Below are positions 16,361 through 24,926 of a stretch of DNA of 64,000 nucleotides, one piece after another (position 1 is the stretch's first letter; each line of letters starts with the position of its first letter). The notes under the pieces were generated by a model, which was given only the letters and a program-made list of their open reading frames with translations, did not search any database and was not told the origin of the DNA. Origin of the DNA: Burkholderiaceae bacterium (lineage in GTDB: Bacteria > Pseudomonadota > Gammaproteobacteria > Burkholderiales > Burkholderiaceae_D); the NCBI GenBank assembly GCA_031291325.1, contig JARLJG010000059.1, positions 1-64,000 of the forward strand. The letters are read 5' to 3'. The position numbers and the translations under genes were made by a program.

Positions 16361-17551
16361 CTAAGCTGGCAGCGTTTCCTGTTTTGCCAATTCGTCCAGC
16401 AATTGCTGCCGAAGCGCAGCCTGCTGTGGCGCAACGCCGAAGCCCAGCATGACGCCGTGTTGATCGTGGAATCGGCAAACCGTTGCGTCGCCTTCGCGCG
16501 ACGCGCGCCATGCACCCGCGCCGAGCGCATGCAATGGCGGCGGCACCAGGGCCAACGGGTAGCAAGGCGTTTTGACGATGATCGGTGCCGGATTTTGCGC
16601 AATCGCAGTCGGCGAACCGGACAAGCTGCGCGCAATCGCGCGCGCCGCCGTCATCAAGGGCGCGACGTAGGGCAGGGTCTGCGTTACGCCATCGTCGAAG
16701 GTATATTCGGCGCAGTCGCCCAGCGCATGGATATCGGGCGTGCTGCTTTGGCCGAAGCGGTCGACCAGGATGCCGCGCTTGGTCGTCAGATTCGCCGCCT
16801 GCGCCAATGCCAGGTTGGGGCGCAAGCCGACCGCCGACAACACCAGGTCAACCGTCAACGTGCCGCCATCGGCCAATTGCAGTTGCAGCGCGCCGGCAGC
16901 ATGGCTGACTTGGCGCACGAACGTTCCCAAGCGCAGCGCAATGCCTTTGGTGCGCAGCGCGTCGGCCATCCCTTGCGACAACACAGTTGGGGCGATGGCG
17001 GCCAGCGGCAATGGATTCGGGTCGATCAAGCTGACTGCATGCCCAACGCCGGCCAAATCGTCGGCGAATTCGCAGCCGATCAAGCCTGCGCCGAGAATGG
17101 CGACGCGGCACTTGGCGGAAGCGGATTGTTCCGCCAGGCGCGTGCGGAAGGCTCGATAGTGGTCCAGGCTATTCACCGACAGCACTTGATCCGCCGCGTC
17201 GCCTTCCAACGGCAGGCGGATCGGCGCTGCGCCGACGGCGAGCACCAGCTTGTAGTAGCCGTGCACGCCTTGTGCGGTCGCGATGGTCTGGTTCTCGCCA
17301 TCGATGGCGAGAACATCGGTTGCCGTCAACACGGTCGCATCCAATTGTGTTGCCATTTGCGCTGCGCTTTGGCTCGCCAATTGTTGGGCCGACTTGCCCT
17401 GTGCCAATGCGTTGGAAAGCATCGGCTTGGAGTAAAACGCACCGTCGTCAGCCGTTACGATCAAGATCGGACGCGTCTTGTCCAGCTTGCGGAACTCGCG
17501 GGCGACGGTGTAGCCGGCCAGGCCGGCGCCAACAATGATGAGCGGTTTCAT
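16361..17551 (-). CDS. Rubredoxin-NAD(+) reductase
   Basis: A 396-residue FAD/NAD(P)H pyridine-nucleotide reductase. It begins MKPLIIVGAGLAGYTVAREF (FAD Rossmann motif) and has a second Rossmann segment, VAILGAGLIGCEFADDL, for NADH near residue 145, plus the FAD contact IHALGDCAEY. The frame is open 47 codons further upstream, but that stretch is the rubredoxin gene in another frame, so the ATG at 17551 is used. It sits 13 bases after rubredoxin, its expected electron acceptor. Confidence 0.92.
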   Translation of the reverse strand: MKPLIIVGAGLAGYTVAREFRKLDKTRPILIVTADDGAFYSKPMLSNALAQGKSAQQLASQSAAQMATQLDATVLTATDVLAIDGENQTIATAQGVHGYYKLVLAVGAAPIRLPLEGDAADQVLSVNSLDHYRAFRTRLAEQSASAKCRVAILGAGLIGCEFADDLAGVGHAVSLIDPNPLPLAAIAPTVLSQGMADALRTKGIALRLGTFVRQVSHAAGALQLQLADGGTLTVDLVLSAVGLRPNLALAQAANLTTKRGILVDRFGQSSTPDIHALGDCAEYTFDDGVTQTLPYVAPLMTAARAIARSLSGSPTAIAQNPAPIIVKTPCYPLALVPPPLHALGAGAWRASREGDATVCRFHDQHGVMLGFGVAPQQAALRQQLLDELAKQETLPA

Positions 17552-17564
17552 GTTATCCACGCAT

Positions 17565-17729
17565 TCAGATTTGAACCATGTCGAAGTCGGCCTTGGCGAC
17601 GCCGCAATCCGGGCATTCCCAGTCGGCGGGGATGTCGTCCCAGCGCGTGCCCGGCGCGATGCCCTCTTCCGGCAAGCCGGTCGCTTCGTCATAGATGAAT
17701 CCGCATACGATGCATTGATAAGTTTTCAT
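17565..17729 (-). CDS. Rubredoxin
   Basis: A 54-residue small iron protein. Four cysteines in two knuckles, CIVCG (Cys6, Cys9) and CPDCG (Cys39, Cys42), bind a single Fe. The sequence [18 protein letters not shown] and the run ending ADFDMVQI are classic rubredoxin. It carries electrons from the reductase encoded next to it to an acceptor such as a peroxidase or an alkane hydroxylase; the nearby rubrerythrin is the obvious local candidate. Confidence 0.95.
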   Translation of the reverse strand: MKTYQCIVCGFIYDEATGLPEEGIAPGTRWDDIPADWECPDCGVAKADFDMVQI

Positions 17730-17769
17730 GGCGATTTCCTTTGAAGTAAATTAATGAGTTGATGTCGAA

Positions 17770-18267
17770 TTACGCTTGTGCCGGCTTTTGCAAATTCGCC
17801 AAGGCGGCGCGATAATGGTTGGCGTGCCGCTCTTCCACCCTGGCCAGGGCGGCAAAGCGCTTGGCGGCGATTTCCAGCGTGCGCTTGAAGGCGGCAGCAT
17901 GTTCTATCGATTCGGCAATTTGTTCATCGAATTCGGCAACAGCGGCGTGATTGCCTTCTTCGACCGCAAGATGGCGGAATTTCGGATACATCTCGGTGTA
18001 TTCGTAGGTCTCGCCCTCGATGGCTATTTCCAAAGCCTTGGCTGGAGTCAATTGCGCTTTGGGAAACAGCAAGTCGAGATGGCCGAACGCATGCATCACT
18101 TCTTGATCGGCGGTTTCCTCGAAGATCGCGGCAACGTCGTCGGCCCCGGCTTCGCGCGCCAATTTGGCGAAATAGCGGTATTTGATATGGGCCATCGATT
18201 CGCCGGCAAATGCGGATTCAAGGTTTTCGATGGTGATCGACTTGGTGCTGGTGTTGTGATTGCTCAT
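17770..18267 (-). CDS. Rubrerythrin-family di-iron protein
   Basis: A 165-residue ferritin-like four-helix protein with the carboxylate/His ligand pattern of rubrerythrin (ENLESAFAGESMAHIKYRYFA, EETADQEVMHAFGHL, EGETYEYTEMYPKF, ARVEERHANHYR). The usual C-terminal rubredoxin domain is missing, so the separate rubredoxin gene 40 bases downstream may supply that function. Rubrerythrins reduce hydrogen peroxide. A peroxide-type dyad lies upstream at 18329-18343. Confidence 0.9.
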   Translation of the reverse strand: MSNHNTSTKSITIENLESAFAGESMAHIKYRYFAKLAREAGADDVAAIFEETADQEVMHAFGHLDLLFPKAQLTPAKALEIAIEGETYEYTEMYPKFRHLAVEEGNHAAVAEFDEQIAESIEHAAAFKRTLEIAAKRFAALARVEERHANHYRAALANLQKPAQA

Positions 18268-18328
18268 GGTGCTCTCCTGTTAAGTGTGAAGGGTGTCTTC
18301 GTAAATGTAAATCGGTATGGGGAGAATA

Positions 18329-18343
18329 ATAGACAATATCTAT
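18329..18343 (-). promoter_or_regulatory. Possible OxyR-type half operator before rubrerythrin
   Basis: ATAG-N7-CTAT is present 62-76 bases upstream of the rubrerythrin start and overlaps the palindrome ATCTATTAATAGAT (18338-18351). OxyR sites are built from ATAG-N7-CTAT units. Only one complete unit is present here, so this is a candidate only. Confidence 0.4.
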
Positions 18344-18528
18344 TAATAGATAAAATTGATTGTTTTTATTGTTTCAATAGTTTTTATGATTTTCCAAAGA
18401 ATCGTCAATCCGATCGCGGTGCATCTATGTTTTATTTGCATGCGATGCGTACAAATACGTATAAATTTGGCTTGAGCGCTCTGCTAAAATCAAACACTTT
18501 TCGTTAGCAACCAGGAAGGCAGCCGAGT

Positions 18529-20841
18529 ATGGATTTCAACACAGACCAAAAAGAAGAATTGCGTCAGCAACTCAGGCATGCCGCGCTCGAATATCATGAA
18601 TTTCCGACGCCCGGAAAAATCAGCGTCACGCCGACCAAGCAATTGACCAACCAGCGCGATCTGGCCCTGGCGTATTCGCCGGGCGTGGCGTCGGCTTGCG
18701 AAGAAATCGTGGTCGACCCGGCCAATGCGTTCAAATACACGGCGCGCGGCAACCTGGTTGCGGTCATCACCAATGGCACGGCGGTGCTGGGCCTGGGCAA
18801 TATCGGCCCGCTGGCGGCCAAGCCGGTGATGGAAGGCAAGGGCGTGCTGTTCAAGAAATTTGCCGGCATCGACGTGTTCGACATCGAAATCAACGAACTC
18901 GACCCGGACAAGCTGTGCGACATCATCGCCTCGCTGGAACCGACCTTCGGCGGCATCAACCTGGAAGACATCAAGGCGCCGGAATGTTTCTACATCGAGC
19001 GCAAGTTGCGCGACCGCATGAAGATCCCGGTGTTCCACGACGATCAGCACGGCACCGCGATCATCGTCGGCGCGGCGATCTTGAACGGCTTGAAAGTGGT
19101 CGGCAAGGATGTCAATAAGTGCAAGCTGGTGGTGTCCGGCGCCGGTGCGGCGGCGCTCGCTTGCCTGGACTTGATCGTCGATCTCGGTTTCCCGATCGAA
19201 AACATTTTCGTAACCGACCTGGCCGGCGTGGTGTACAAGGGCCGGGTCGAATTGATGGACCCGGACAAGGCGCGCTTTGCGCAGGAAACCACTGCGCGCA
19301 GCCTGGCCGACGTGATTCCGGGCGCCGATATTTTCCTCGGACTATCCGCCGGCGGCGTGTTGAAGCCGGAGATGGTCAAGCAGATGGCGGCCAAGCCGCT
19401 GGTGCTGGCCCTGGCCAACCCGACCCCGGAAATCCTGCCGGAAGAAGTCAAGGCGGTGCGCGACGATGCGATCATCGCCACCGGCCGTTCCGACTATCCG
19501 AACCAGGTCAACAACGTCTTGTGTTTCCCTTACATCTTCCGAGGCGCGCTGGATTGCGGCGCAACTACCATCACGCGCGAAATGGAAATCGCTTCGGTGC
19601 GCGCGATTGCGGAATTGGCGCAAGCCGAGCAATCGGACGTGGTCGCCACTACCTATGGCATACACAATCTGAGTTTCGGCCCGGAATATATCATTCCGAA
19701 ACCGTTCGATCCGCGCCTGATGTTAAAGATCGCGTCGGCTGTCGCCAAGGCGGCCGAAGACTCCGGCGTGGCGGCGCGGCCGATCAAGGATATGCAAGCC
19801 TATGCCGAACGCTTGCAACAGTTCGTGTACCACAGCGGCACCTTCATGAAGCCGATCTTCCAGACCGCCAAAATGGCGCCGTCGCGGCAAAAGCGCATCG
19901 TGTTTGCCGAAGGCGAAGACGAACGCGTGTTGCGCGCAGTGCAGGTGGTGGTCGACGAAAAACTGGCCAAGCCGATCCTGGTCGGACGACCGGCGGTATT
20001 GGCGCAACGGATCAAGCAATTCGGCCTGCGCCTGAAGTCGGATGTCGATTTTCTCGCCATCAACCCGGAATTCGACGAGCGCTACCGCGATTATTGGCAA
20101 ACCTATCTGGATATCACCAAGCGCAGAGGCGTCACCGAGCAATACGCAAAAATCGAAATGCGCCGTCGCCATTCGCTGATCGGCTCGATGATGATCCACA
20201 AGGGCGATGCCGACGGCATGATTTGCGGCACCTTCGGCACCACCGCATTGCATTTGCATTATATCGACCAGGTGCTGGGCCGGCGCGAAGGCGTCAACGT
20301 GTATGCCGCGATGAATGCGTTGATCTTGCCGGATCGCCAGATCGTGCTGGTCGACACGCACGTGAACGAAAATCCGAATGCCGAGCAATTGGCCGAAATC
20401 ACCTTGCTGGCCGCCGACGAAATGCGGCGCTTCGGCTTGAATCCGCATGTCGCGTTGCTGTCGCATTCCAACTTCGGCTCCAGCAACAGCGAGTCGGCGA
20501 AAAAGATGCGCGCGGCCTTGCAGATCATCAAGCAAAAAGCGCCGGATCTGGACGTCGACGGCGAGATGCATGGCGACACCGCGCTCGACAATGCGCTGCT
20601 GAAAACGATGATGCCGGATTCGACCTTGAAAACGGGCGCCAATTTGCTGGTGATGCCGAACATCGACGCCGCCAATATCTCCTACAACCTGTTGAAGACG
20701 GCAGCCGGCAACGGCATTGCGATCGGCCCGATTCTGCTCGGTTGCGCCAAGCCGGTGCACATCCTGACGCCATCGGCGACGGTGCGCCGGATCGTCAATA
20801 TGACGGCCTTGTGCGTGATGGATGTGGTGGCGGAGCGGTAA
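18529..20841 (+). CDS. maeB: NADP-dependent malic enzyme with phosphotransacetylase-like domain
   Basis: A 770-residue protein that oxidatively decarboxylates malate to pyruvate. The N-terminal half (about 1-425) is the malic enzyme, with [25 protein letters not shown], metal-binding [18 protein letters not shown] and NAD(P) motif [15 protein letters not shown]. The C-terminal 330 residues match phosphate acetyltransferase but probably regulate (acetyl-CoA sensing) rather than catalyse, as in MaeB of other proteobacteria. It is monocistronic and followed by a hairpin repeat. Confidence 0.96.
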   Translation: MDFNTDQKEELRQQLRHAALEYHEFPTPGKISVTPTKQLTNQRDLALAYSPGVASACEEIVVDPANAFKYTARGNLVAVITNGTAVLGLGNIGPLAAKPVMEGKGVLFKKFAGIDVFDIEINELDPDKLCDIIASLEPTFGGINLEDIKAPECFYIERKLRDRMKIPVFHDDQHGTAIIVGAAILNGLKVVGKDVNKCKLVVSGAGAAALACLDLIVDLGFPIENIFVTDLAGVVYKGRVELMDPDKARFAQETTARSLADVIPGADIFLGLSAGGVLKPEMVKQMAAKPLVLALANPTPEILPEEVKAVRDDAIIATGRSDYPNQVNNVLCFPYIFRGALDCGATTITREMEIASVRAIAELAQAEQSDVVATTYGIHNLSFGPEYIIPKPFDPRLMLKIASAVAKAAEDSGVAARPIKDMQAYAERLQQFVYHSGTFMKPIFQTAKMAPSRQKRIVFAEGEDERVLRAVQVVVDEKLAKPILVGRPAVLAQRIKQFGLRLKSDVDFLAINPEFDERYRDYWQTYLDITKRRGVTEQYAKIEMRRRHSLIGSMMIHKGDADGMICGTFGTTALHLHYIDQVLGRREGVNVYAAMNALILPDRQIVLVDTHVNENPNAEQLAEITLLAADEMRRFGLNPHVALLSHSNFGSSNSESAKKMRAALQIIKQKAPDLDVDGEMHGDTALDNALLKTMMPDSTLKTGANLLVMPNIDAANISYNLLKTAAGNGIAIGPILLGCAKPVHILTPSATVRRIVNMTALCVMDVVAER

Positions 20842-20926
20842 TTTAATGCGGGACCTGCTGGCTTTTCTCCGATCATTACCCGCAAGTCTTAGCGACGAGA
20901 ATATTCCAGTTGCATAGGCAGAACGC

Positions 20927-21052
20927 TCCTTCCCCCTTGCAGGGGGAAGGTTGGGATGGGGGTAGTGCGTTTGAAATATCGCATGTCATTTCTCGGGCGC
21001 ACTACCCCCACCCTAGCCCTCCCCCTGCATTGGGGAGGGGGCGACGGTAGCT
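20927..21052. repeat. G/C-tract hairpin repeat related to the element core at 2400-2545
   Basis: CTTCCCCCTTGCAGGGGGAAG is one palindrome. GGGATGGGGGTAGTGCG pairs with CGCACTACCCCCACCC across a 27 base loop. The same core, in inverted orientation, is inside the element at 2353-2588, but the GCAGGGCCGGAGC ends are missing. It occupies the 317 bp between the convergent maeB and 5'-nucleotidase genes and may end both transcripts. Confidence 0.7.
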
Positions 21053-21158
21053 GGATTTCAGGGCCAATGCCTTTTCGAACTATCGACGCTAAAACCTGCT
21101 GGTAATACTAGGGGTTTTTGCCGGACGCCCTTGCAAAAGGGCGCAATATTCCCACCGC

Positions 21159-22067
21159 TTAATCCTGCTGCTTAAGCGGCACCCGCCCAGTCTGCACCAG
21201 CGGCGCGGCGCGCGAGCAATGCCCCGGCTGGTCGTCGAAGAAAATGTGCGGCTTGAACGCAGCCAGCACGTCCGACTTGGCGACGCCACCCATAAAGAAG
21301 GTTTCGTCGATTGCCACATTCCATACGCGCAAGGTGCGAATCACGCGTTCGTGCGCCGGCGACGAGCGCGCGGTAACCAGCGCGGTGCGGATCGGCGCGG
21401 CGCGGCCTTCTTCGTTCTTGAAATTGTTTTGAATGAACGAGAGTGCTTTCAACAGCCGCGCGAACGGGCCGTCGGCCAGCGGGCGCAGCGCGTTTTCGCG
21501 TTCGTGCTTTTCAAACGCTTCGATCCCTTGTTCCTGGAAAATCCGTTCCGACTCGTCCGAAAAAATCACCGCATCGCCGTCGAAGGCAATCCGTATCTGG
21601 TTCAATTCTTCCAGTCCGTTTTCCGGCTTCTGGTACAGCAGCGCCGAGGCCACGCCGGAATTGACCGCCGCTTGCACGTCGTCTTCGTGCAGCGAGAGGA
21701 ACAGGCTGACGTTGAAGGCCGCCAGATAGGGCGCCAGCGATGCGCCGCCGGACAATACCGCGCGCGTGATGTCGAGGTCGTAATGCTTGATCGAATTGAA
21801 AATCCGCATCGAGGTTTCCGACGAATTGCGCGACATGATGACCACTTCGACCAGGCGTTTGTTTTCGGTCAACGCATTCAATTTCAGCAGCGCCCGCACC
21901 AGCGCATAGCCGGCGCCGCGCTTCAATATTTCATTCTCGTTGTCGAGTTGATGGCGGCGATAGGCTTCCAAACCCTGCGTGCGGAAAAGATTTTCTTCCG
22001 CTTCCAGGTCGAAAAGCGCGCGCGAGGAAATGCCGATGACCAATAGATTGTCGAGCGATACGGGCAT
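21159..22067 (-). CDS. 5'-nucleotidase, cytosolic type-I family
   Basis: About 302 residues, resembling the cytosolic 5'-nucleotidase I family (PF06189), which removes phosphate from AMP/IMP. Landmarks are ISSRALFDLEAEENLF, VIMSRNSSETSMRIFNSI, RAVLSGGASLAPYL, IAFDGDAVIFSDESE and DIFFDDQ-like IFFDDQPGH. The last two carry the Asp residues of the HAD-like active site. ATGs at 22076 and 22067 are both possible. 22067 leaves AGGAG at a usable distance of ten bases, whereas it is only one base from 22076. Confidence 0.82.
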   Translation of the reverse strand: MPVSLDNLLVIGISSRALFDLEAEENLFRTQGLEAYRRHQLDNENEILKRGAGYALVRALLKLNALTENKRLVEVVIMSRNSSETSMRIFNSIKHYDLDITRAVLSGGASLAPYLAAFNVSLFLSLHEDDVQAAVNSGVASALLYQKPENGLEELNQIRIAFDGDAVIFSDESERIFQEQGIEAFEKHERENALRPLADGPFARLLKALSFIQNNFKNEEGRAAPIRTALVTARSSPAHERVIRTLRVWNVAIDETFFMGGVAKSDVLAAFKPHIFFDDQPGHCSRAAPLVQTGRVPLKQQD

Positions 22068-22148
22068 GGATTGCATGCTCCTGTGAGGTGGCGGTTGGAG
22101 TTGATTGCTGCGGAGTCGGCATCCAGATTTCAGATGCAATTTTCTTAA

Positions 22149-23168
22149 TTATATCTTACGCCGGAAGTCGCCCGGCACGCGCCCGGTCCAACGCCGGAAT
22201 GCCCGGTAAAACGCGCTGGCGTCCGAGAAGTTCAGCAGCACCGCAATCTGGCCGGTGCTCAACATCGGGTCGGCCAGGTATTTCAACGACAAGGTGTGGC
22301 GCAATTCGTCGAGCAAGACGGCGAAGCTGCTGCCCTCGTCCGCAAGGCGCTGTTGCAGCGTGCGCGGCGATATCCCCATCAAGGCGGCGACCTGCTCCTT
22401 GCTGGCCATGCCTTGCGCCAGCAATTGTTGCAACACCGCCGAGACCCGCAATTTGATGTTGGCCGATGCTTCCAGCGACGCCAACTGTTTGCGCGCCAGT
22501 TCTTCGTGCAGGCGGCAAATCTCTGGATTGCGCGCCGGCAGCGGCATATCGAGCGACGCCAGCGGCAAGCCGATGCCGGAAAATGCGCTGTTGAATTCAG
22601 GCTCGCAACCGAGCGATGCGCGGTAGGCTGCCAGCGGGCTGATTGCCGCGTGCGCCAGACACACACGTTGCGGCGCGAAGCTCGGACCCATGATCCACTG
22701 GCCGAGGCGCACGCCGCAGGCCAGCACCGCTTCCACCTGGAACGGCGAAAACGGCAAGCTCGCTTCGACCGGGTGATACACCAGCCACGCCAAGCCATCC
22801 TGTTCCACCAATTGCATGCGCGCGCCGTCGCTGACCAGCCGCTGGAAGCGCTGCAAGTTGCCGATCGCTTCGCGCAGGCTGTTGCACGACAGCAGCGTAT
22901 AGGCGACCACATTGAACGAACCGGGCTCGATGGCGCTGCCCATGTGCAGGCCGAATGCGGGATCGGCAGTCAATTCGGCGGCGGCGCGCCACAGGTTGAC
23001 CACCGCATCGAGCGAAATGCGCGCCAGCGGATCGACCGGCAGAAAATCGATGCCGGCAGCCTTCAACAGCGCGGCCTGATCCACGCCGCCGCGCTTGGCG
23101 GCGGCGACGATTTCTCCGACCCAGCCGATGGCAACGCTCTTTTCGTGAATGTCGATAGTCTTGCTCAT
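22149..23168 (-). CDS. AraC-family transcriptional regulator
   Basis: A 339-residue protein. The first ~200 residues match the arabinose-binding-like domain of OruR/ArgR-type AraC regulators (LLKAAGIDFLPVDPLARISLD, LWRAAAELTADPAFGLHMG). The C-terminal ~90 residues are the double helix-turn-helix (MASKEQVAALMGISPRTLQQRLA and STGQIAVLLNFSDASAFYRAFRRWTG). It is divergent from the FAD dehydrogenase gene with a 126 bp shared promoter region, so it is the likely regulator of the cluster to its right. The effector is unknown. Confidence 0.9.
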   Translation of the reverse strand: MSKTIDIHEKSVAIGWVGEIVAAAKRGGVDQAALLKAAGIDFLPVDPLARISLDAVVNLWRAAAELTADPAFGLHMGSAIEPGSFNVVAYTLLSCNSLREAIGNLQRFQRLVSDGARMQLVEQDGLAWLVYHPVEASLPFSPFQVEAVLACGVRLGQWIMGPSFAPQRVCLAHAAISPLAAYRASLGCEPEFNSAFSGIGLPLASLDMPLPARNPEICRLHEELARKQLASLEASANIKLRVSAVLQQLLAQGMASKEQVAALMGISPRTLQQRLADEGSSFAVLLDELRHTLSLKYLADPMLSTGQIAVLLNFSDASAFYRAFRRWTGRVPGDFRRKI

Positions 23169-23294
23169 TGCCTGGGTCGTCTGGACAACTTCAATGCTCG
23201 CAGGGACAATTGATTTCCTGGCGGCGCGGATTATGATCGGATACTTGCAAATAGCTACGTTTAATCATAACAGAGACAGAAGCGAGAACAAGCG

Positions 23295-24905
23295 ATGCAA
23301 GAATACCGCAGCGAAGTCTTGATCGTCGGTGGCGGCATCGCCGGAATTGCGACCGCGCTCGATTTGCTCGACAGCGGCAAATCGATCGTGCTGCTCGACC
23401 GCGACCAGGGCGAAGCCTTCGGCGGCTTGGCGCGCGAGAGTTTCGGCGGGATGTTCTTCGTCGATTCGCCGGTGCAGCGCCGCCAGGGTTTCCGCGACTC
23501 GGTCGATCTGGCGTTGCGCGACTGGCACAGCTTTGCCGAATTCGGCCCCGACGACGTATTGCCGAAACAATGGGCGCAAGCCTATGTCGAGCGCTGCACG
23601 CCCGACGTCTATCATTGGGTGCGCAAGCACGGGATCGGCTTCTTTCCCGTCGTGAACTGGGTCGAGCGCGGCGAATTCCGCCCCGGCAATTCGTTGCCGC
23701 GTTTTCACATGGTATGGGGCACAGGCAGGGAACTGGCCGACAAATTGATTGCTGCACTGCGGCGTCATCTGCATGCGGACAAGCTGACGCTGCGCTTCGG
23801 CCACCGGGTCGAGAATCTGTTGCTGGAAAACGGCAAGGTTTGCGGCGCCACCGGCGTCGAAGAAAAAGGAGCGATCCCATTCGAGGCGCGCGCCGAACAT
23901 GTCGTGGTGGCCACCGGTGGCTTGAACGGCAATCTCGACAAGGTGCGCCAACATTGGCATACCGACTGGAACCGCCCGCCACAGGTAATATTGAACGGCT
24001 CGCACCGTTTTGCCGATGGCATGCTGCACGACGCGGTGGAAAAAATCGGCGGCAATCTCACGCACCTGGACAAGATGTGGAATTATGCGGCAGGCGTCCA
24101 TCATCCGCGCCCGCGCAAGCCGCAGCATGGCTTGTCGCTGGTGCCGCCGCGCTCGGCTTTGTGGTTGAACTGGCGCGGCGAACGGATCGGGCCGCAGCCG
24201 CTGGTGTCGGGCTTCGATACGCGACGATTGGTGACCGACGTGTGCGCGCAGGAGCGCGCATACTCGTGGCAAATATTGAACCGCCGCATTGCATTGAAGG
24301 AGTTGGCGGTGTCCGGCAGCGAATTCAATCCATCCATCGCCAACAAGAAATTGTTTGCCTTCCTGCGCGAAGTCCTGTTTGGCAACCGCTGGCTGGTCGA
24401 CGATTTGACCAGCCATTGCCAGGACTTCGTGATGGCCGCCAGCCTGCCGGAACTGGTCGAAAAAATGAATGCGCTGCAAGGCGACGACTCGGTGCAATTG
24501 AGTGCGCTCGACCATGCGGTGCGCCAATACGACGACACCATCGCGCGCGGCACGAGCTTGATGAACGACGAGCAATTGCGCCGCATTGGCGCGCTGCGCC
24601 AGTATCGCGGCGACCGCGCGCGGCTGTGCAAGTTTCAGCGCATCGTCGATGGCAGTGCGCTGCCGCTGATCGCAATCCGCGAATTCATCGTCAGCCGCAA
24701 GAGTTTGGGCGGCATCCAGACCGATTTGCGCAGCCGCGTATTGACGCACGGCGGCCAGGCAATCGACGGCCTGTACGCGGTCGGCGAGGCAGCCGGTTTC
24801 GGCGGCGGCGGCGTGCACGGCTTGCGCGCACTGGAAGGAACCTTCCTCGGCGGTTGCATTTTGTCCGGGCGCATCGCGGCGCAAGCCATTGTCGGCAATA
24901 CCTAA
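23295..24905 (+). CDS. FAD-binding dehydrogenase (3-ketosteroid-dehydrogenase/fumarate-reductase-like)
   Basis: A 536-residue flavoprotein of the fumarate reductase/KstD superfamily. The dinucleotide motif VLIVGGGIAGIATALDLLD is at residues 8-26. VVVATGGLNGN and the C-terminal YAVGEAAGFGGGGVHG complete the FAD site. It most resembles the predicted oxidoreductases of the COG3573 type, whose substrates are unknown. The KstD label describes the fold and is not evidence for steroid metabolism. It is followed 21 bases later by the ThDP enzyme, so the two form an operon. Confidence 0.85.
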   Translation: MQEYRSEVLIVGGGIAGIATALDLLDSGKSIVLLDRDQGEAFGGLARESFGGMFFVDSPVQRRQGFRDSVDLALRDWHSFAEFGPDDVLPKQWAQAYVERCTPDVYHWVRKHGIGFFPVVNWVERGEFRPGNSLPRFHMVWGTGRELADKLIAALRRHLHADKLTLRFGHRVENLLLENGKVCGATGVEEKGAIPFEARAEHVVVATGGLNGNLDKVRQHWHTDWNRPPQVILNGSHRFADGMLHDAVEKIGGNLTHLDKMWNYAAGVHHPRPRKPQHGLSLVPPRSALWLNWRGERIGPQPLVSGFDTRRLVTDVCAQERAYSWQILNRRIALKELAVSGSEFNPSIANKKLFAFLREVLFGNRWLVDDLTSHCQDFVMAASLPELVEKMNALQGDDSVQLSALDHAVRQYDDTIARGTSLMNDEQLRRIGALRQYRGDRARLCKFQRIVDGSALPLIAIREFIVSRKSLGGIQTDLRSRVLTHGGQAIDGLYAVGEAAGFGGGGVHGLRALEGTFLGGCILSGRIAAQAIVGNT

Positions 24906-24926
24906 TATTCTAACGGAGACAACACA

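Noticed and set aside
16349-17698. 449-codon plus-strand frame
   Set aside because: Exact antisense shadow of the rubredoxin reductase gene. Composition is Arg/Gln/Ala-rich without motifs.
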